Shown here in pieces: positions 60,904 through 64,000 of a stretch of DNA of 64,000 nucleotides. Each line of letters opens with the position of its first letter. Position 1 is the first letter of the stretch. Both the position numbers and the translations under genes were made by a program. The notes under the pieces are model-generated. The model made no database searches. It was given only the letters and a program-made list of their open reading frames with translations, and was not told the origin of the DNA. The DNA is from Harmonia axyridis (lineage: Eukaryota > Arthropoda > Insecta > Coleoptera > Coccinellidae): the NCBI RefSeq assembly GCF_914767665.1, contig NC_059504.1:11348501-11412500 (forward strand), given 5' to 3'.

Positions 60904-63622
60904 TCACTTATTTTCAAAAAACTTGGGGACACTGTCGACGGGAGAAAACTTTACTTTCCTTTCTACTGGAGGTTCAGTTAATTGTGTTTTCAACATTTCA
61001 TCACATACTTTATCTTTAGTGGGGTTCACATCACCGTCAGTTCCTTTTTCTAAAAATAGTTTCATTGTATGAATAGAAAAAATTCACTATAGTGAGATAT
61101 ACCGCTAATGAAAACTTTACACTTCTCTTCAACATATTACTGCATACATCATAGGCAGATGTACGATGTTTTTTCTATAGGAAAAATCATGTGCAAGCAA
61201 AGTGAAAATGTCTTGAAAATTGTTATTCAGCCACTGCTTCATCGACGGTTAAAAAGTTGGCTGATTTTAAACTTGGTAAAAAACAGCTTGGTGCTTAGTG
61301 TTATGTAACAGAGAGAGAAAAATCGACGGGTGCGACCTATTTTCCATATTTCCATTTTGAATATGTGCATAAAGTTTTCTTTGGCTCATACTGTATCTAA
61401 CCATTCAATAAGATAATTTTTACTCACCATCCTTCTTTTCTTCGATCTCATTTTTTGGCTCTTCTACACCATAGATTGCACGTGTGACACAAAATTCCGA
61501 AGTGTCTACAATTATTCCGACAATATGATTCGCAATATTTTCCAACGATAAGGATTCATTGCCCAGAGGAAAAGTACATGGCTTCTTCATAGACCTATGT
61601 GAACTGAAACACGATACTTCAAGGTAATCTTGGTATGAAATCATTCCAACCTATTAGGCCAATTGAAAAGCCCCCGGTCCGATGCACAGATGGCGGTGCT
61701 AGTATTGAATCCATATGATTTTTAGTTAGTACCAACCTTCAAACAATACGTGTCAAAATTTGACAGCAGTCCGAGCATTAGTTTGTGAGATATTGCGTTG
61801 TGAGTGTATCTACTTTTGTGAGAAAAAGAAGAATTTCGTGTCCTGATAAAATTTTGCTTTTTGAAGGGAAAAAATACAGTTGAAGCAAAATCTTGGCTTG
61901 ATAAAGAGTTTCCGGGGTCTGCACCAGGAGAATCAACTATCATTGATTGGTATGCTGAGTTTGAACGTGATGAAATGAGCATCAAAGATTGGACGCCCAA
62001 AAGAGGCTGTCACTAACAAAAAAATCAAAAAAGTTCACAAAATAATTTTGAATGACCGTAAAGTGAATAGTTGATCGAGATAGCAGACATTGTGAAGATA
62101 TCATCTCAAAGTGTACATCATATCATTCAGGAATATTTGTACATGAGAAAGCTGTGTGCAAAATGGGTGCCGCGCGAGCTCACAATCGATCAAAAGGAAC
62201 AACGTGTTAATAATTCTGAGCAGTGTTTGAAGCTGTTTAAGTAAAATAAACCTGAAATTTTGCGTCGATATGTGACAATGGATGAAACATGGCTCCATAA
62301 TTCCACTCCGGAGTCCAATCGATAGTCAACTGAGTGGACTGCACACGATGAACCGAATCCAAAGCGAGGAAAAACACAACAGCCAGCTGACAAGGTTATG
62401 GCATCAGTATTCTGGGATGCGCAAGGTTTAATAATCATTGATTACCTCCAAAAGGACCATCAATAGTGGTTATTATATAGCGTTATTGAATCGTTTAAAG
62501 AATGAAATCGTTAAAAAAACGGCACCATTCTAAGAAAAAAAGGTGATGTTTCATCAAGACACTGCGCCGTGTCACAAATCAATGAAAACAATGGCAAAAT
62601 TGCATGAATTGGACTTCGAATTGCTTTTGCATTCATCGTATTCGCCAGATCTGACCCCCAGCGACGTTTTCCTGTTCTCAGACCTCAAAAGAATGCTCGC
62701 TGGAAAGGAATTTAGAGCCAGTGAAGATGAAATCGCCGAAACTGAGGCCTGTTTTGAAGCGAAAGACAAATCGTACTACAAAAATGGTATCGAAAAGTTG
62801 GAAGATCGCTACAATCGCTGCATCGCCCTCGAAGGAAACTATGTTGAATAATAAAATCGAATTTTGCCAAAAAAATGTGTTTTACTATGGTAGACCGGGG
62901 CCTCTCCAATTGACCTGTTAATCTAACCAAACCTAACCTAACCTACCTGAAGTATGTCCCACAAGGAAGAACGATCGTGTCTTCATCACATATAATATGG
63001 AATTTTTTGTTAGCCACTTCAATCATACATTTCCCCTTGGGAACAGCCTCGCAAACTATACTTTGAGTTTGGGTACTCTTGCACAACTGGCACGTGGTGT
63101 TGAATTCTTTGTCGCTCAGCATCTCTAGGACGAGTTTGGCGCTAGGCTTGGTGGCGCAAACTGTGGCCGGTACACCGGGCGTATGTCTGGAAGCTGAGAA
63201 GGCTGAAACGAATGGTTATCAAGTTGATATCTGCAGGAACGTCATTGGTCACTTACGTTTTTGTACTATAGTCACGTGTATACAGGGTGAATTCGATGTG
63301 GGATCATTCACATTTATCACCTCGCAGTTAGGGATGAAATTTTGTTCTTGTAGCCTTGCGACAGACTTGTCGAGCTCTTCATTTGTCTCCACTGTGTCTA
63401 TTGCTCTATCTGAATCTGTACAAAAGAAAGTGAAAAGTGATCATTTGAATCAGTAACGATATTGATATTTTCCATCATTTTTATAAAATATTTTTATTAT
63501 CTTGTTCGAAATCATTGCAGCATTTGATTTAATTAATGAGTTGTAACAGCTCACCTTGTTCAATTGGTAGAGATCTTTCTTCTAAAACAGATACCGTCTG
63601 TTGTGTTGTCTGTTTGAATCTC
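60904..63622 (-). CDS. Unrecognised cysteine-containing protein, partial (5' end off window)
   Basis: Five consecutive exons join in phase: 63622-63555, 63415-63257, 63202-62947, 61603-61428 and 61049-60904 (stop TGA). They encode the last roughly 267 residues. The visible part begins RFKQTTQQTVSVLEERSLPI. It continues through VARLQEQNFIPNCEVINVND, VPATVCATKPSAKLVLEM, FNTTCQLCKSTQTQSIVCEA, GKCMIEVANKKFHIICDED and KKPCTFPLGNESL, and ends in an acidic/charged tail (KFSPVDSVPKFFENK). About ten cysteines and N-glycosylation-type sites (NTT, NES) suggest an extracellular protein. I recognise no domain. The start and any signal peptide lie beyond the right edge. A mariner sits in its largest visible intron. 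Confidence 0.7.
61654..62918 (+). mobile_element. Mariner (DD34D) with terminal repeats, inactivated
   Basis: The left end TTAGGCCAATTGAAAAGCCC and the right end (complement ACAGGTCAATTGGAGAGGCC) are imperfect inverted repeats flanked by TA (61652-61653 and 62919-62920). The plus strand encodes nearly a whole mariner transposase: GKNTVEAKSWLDKEFPGSAP, the catalytic MDETWLHNSTPESN, VMFHQDTAPCHKSMK and YSPDLTPSDVFLFSDLK, ending NGIEKLEDRYNRCIALEGNY. Several in-frame stops and frameshifts inactivate it. It lies in an intron of the unknown minus-strand gene. Confidence 0.88.
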
Positions 63623-63804
63623 CTAGGAAAATAGCACATATGTGATGAAGATGATTTATCTATTTTATGGAAATTTATTACAAATGGAAAATATCAAAAC
63701 ACTCCTCTCGCATTTACAGGAATACTTTATTTTCATTAATTATAACCGGTTTCGACTGCTTAGTAATTTTCAAGTAGGGATACAGACTGTGTTTAGTGGA
63801 ATAT

Positions 63805-64000
63805 CAGGACCGTCTTAAGGGGTGAAACAGTGAAGCGACCATTTCAGGCACCTCTATTTGAGGGGCGGCAATTCGGCACAGTTTTCTGGCCACCATTTCA
63901 TATTTCATCTTTGATTTTCAATTTACTGCGTTTGTCAATATTGTCTGCAATAAAAATCTCCAAACCGCCTTTACTAAGCCGCCTCTATAATAAATAACAC
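63805..64000. mobile_element. Left end of a second hAT-like element (cut by window edge)
   Basis: CAGGACCGTCTTAAGG at 63805 closely resembles the CAGGGCCGTCTTTAA end of the hAT element at 44380-45125. The remaining 180 bp contains no readable transposase and runs off the window. Confidence 0.4.

Noticed and set aside
62929..62950. Insect telomere-type TTAGG repeats (CCTAACCTAACC)
   Set aside because: Only two to three imperfect units, overlapping a splice donor; too short to be an interstitial telomere block.

Overview
The window is AT-rich nuclear DNA from an insect, most likely a beetle (an inference from protein style and the mobile-element mix, not a proven placement). The evidence is spliced eukaryotic genes with GT-AG introns, AATAAA poly(A) signals, conserved animal housekeeping genes and a dense load of Tc1/mariner, hAT and non-LTR elements. 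I see no prokaryotic, viral or CRISPR content.

Layout. 1-8.8 kb is intergenic and repeat-rich: a fold-back MITE (674-1345), a dead Tc1 element carrying a fragment of the host LMBR1/lilipod gene (about 2110-3660), and a LINE 3' end (about 6040-6500). 8.8-29.4 kb is a compact block of conserved genes: spire (minus), Tctp (minus), two tandem intronless DUSP12/YVH1 phosphatases (plus) separated by a decayed 1.8 kb Tc1/mariner element with 26-bp inverted repeats, CTNNBL1 (minus), a small one-span membrane protein (plus), type II PI4-kinase (minus) and SDF2 (plus). 31.9-60.7 kb holds two tandem paralogues on the plus strand. Each encodes a secreted protein with a signal peptide, a VIT domain, a vWA domain with intact MIDAS, a variable linker, and a C-terminal six-cysteine module that reads as a CLIP domain. 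The first copy is 11 kb with introns full of mariner, hAT and LINE debris; the second is 5.3 kb and cleaner. Between them, 43-55 kb is a mobile-element graveyard. 60.9-63.6 kb holds five exons of an unrecognised cysteine-containing gene on the minus strand. It converges on the second VIT-vWA-CLIP gene and runs off the right edge.

The conserved genes do not form one pathway: spire nucleates actin, TCTP is a growth-linked cytosolic protein, DUSP12 is a phosphatase, CTNNBL1 is spliceosome-associated, PI4KII makes PI4P on Golgi and endosomes, and SDF2 is an ER quality-control protein. The most unusual content is the VIT-vWA-CLIP pair. It combines the ITIH heavy-chain core with the disulphide module normally found at the N-terminus of insect haemolymph proteases, which suggests extracellular matrix or immune-cascade roles (inference). 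Exon coordinates were assembled by hand from splice sites and checked by reading-frame continuity; predicted lengths match known families (TCTP exactly 172 aa, CTNNBL1 555, SDF2 217, PI4KII 455).
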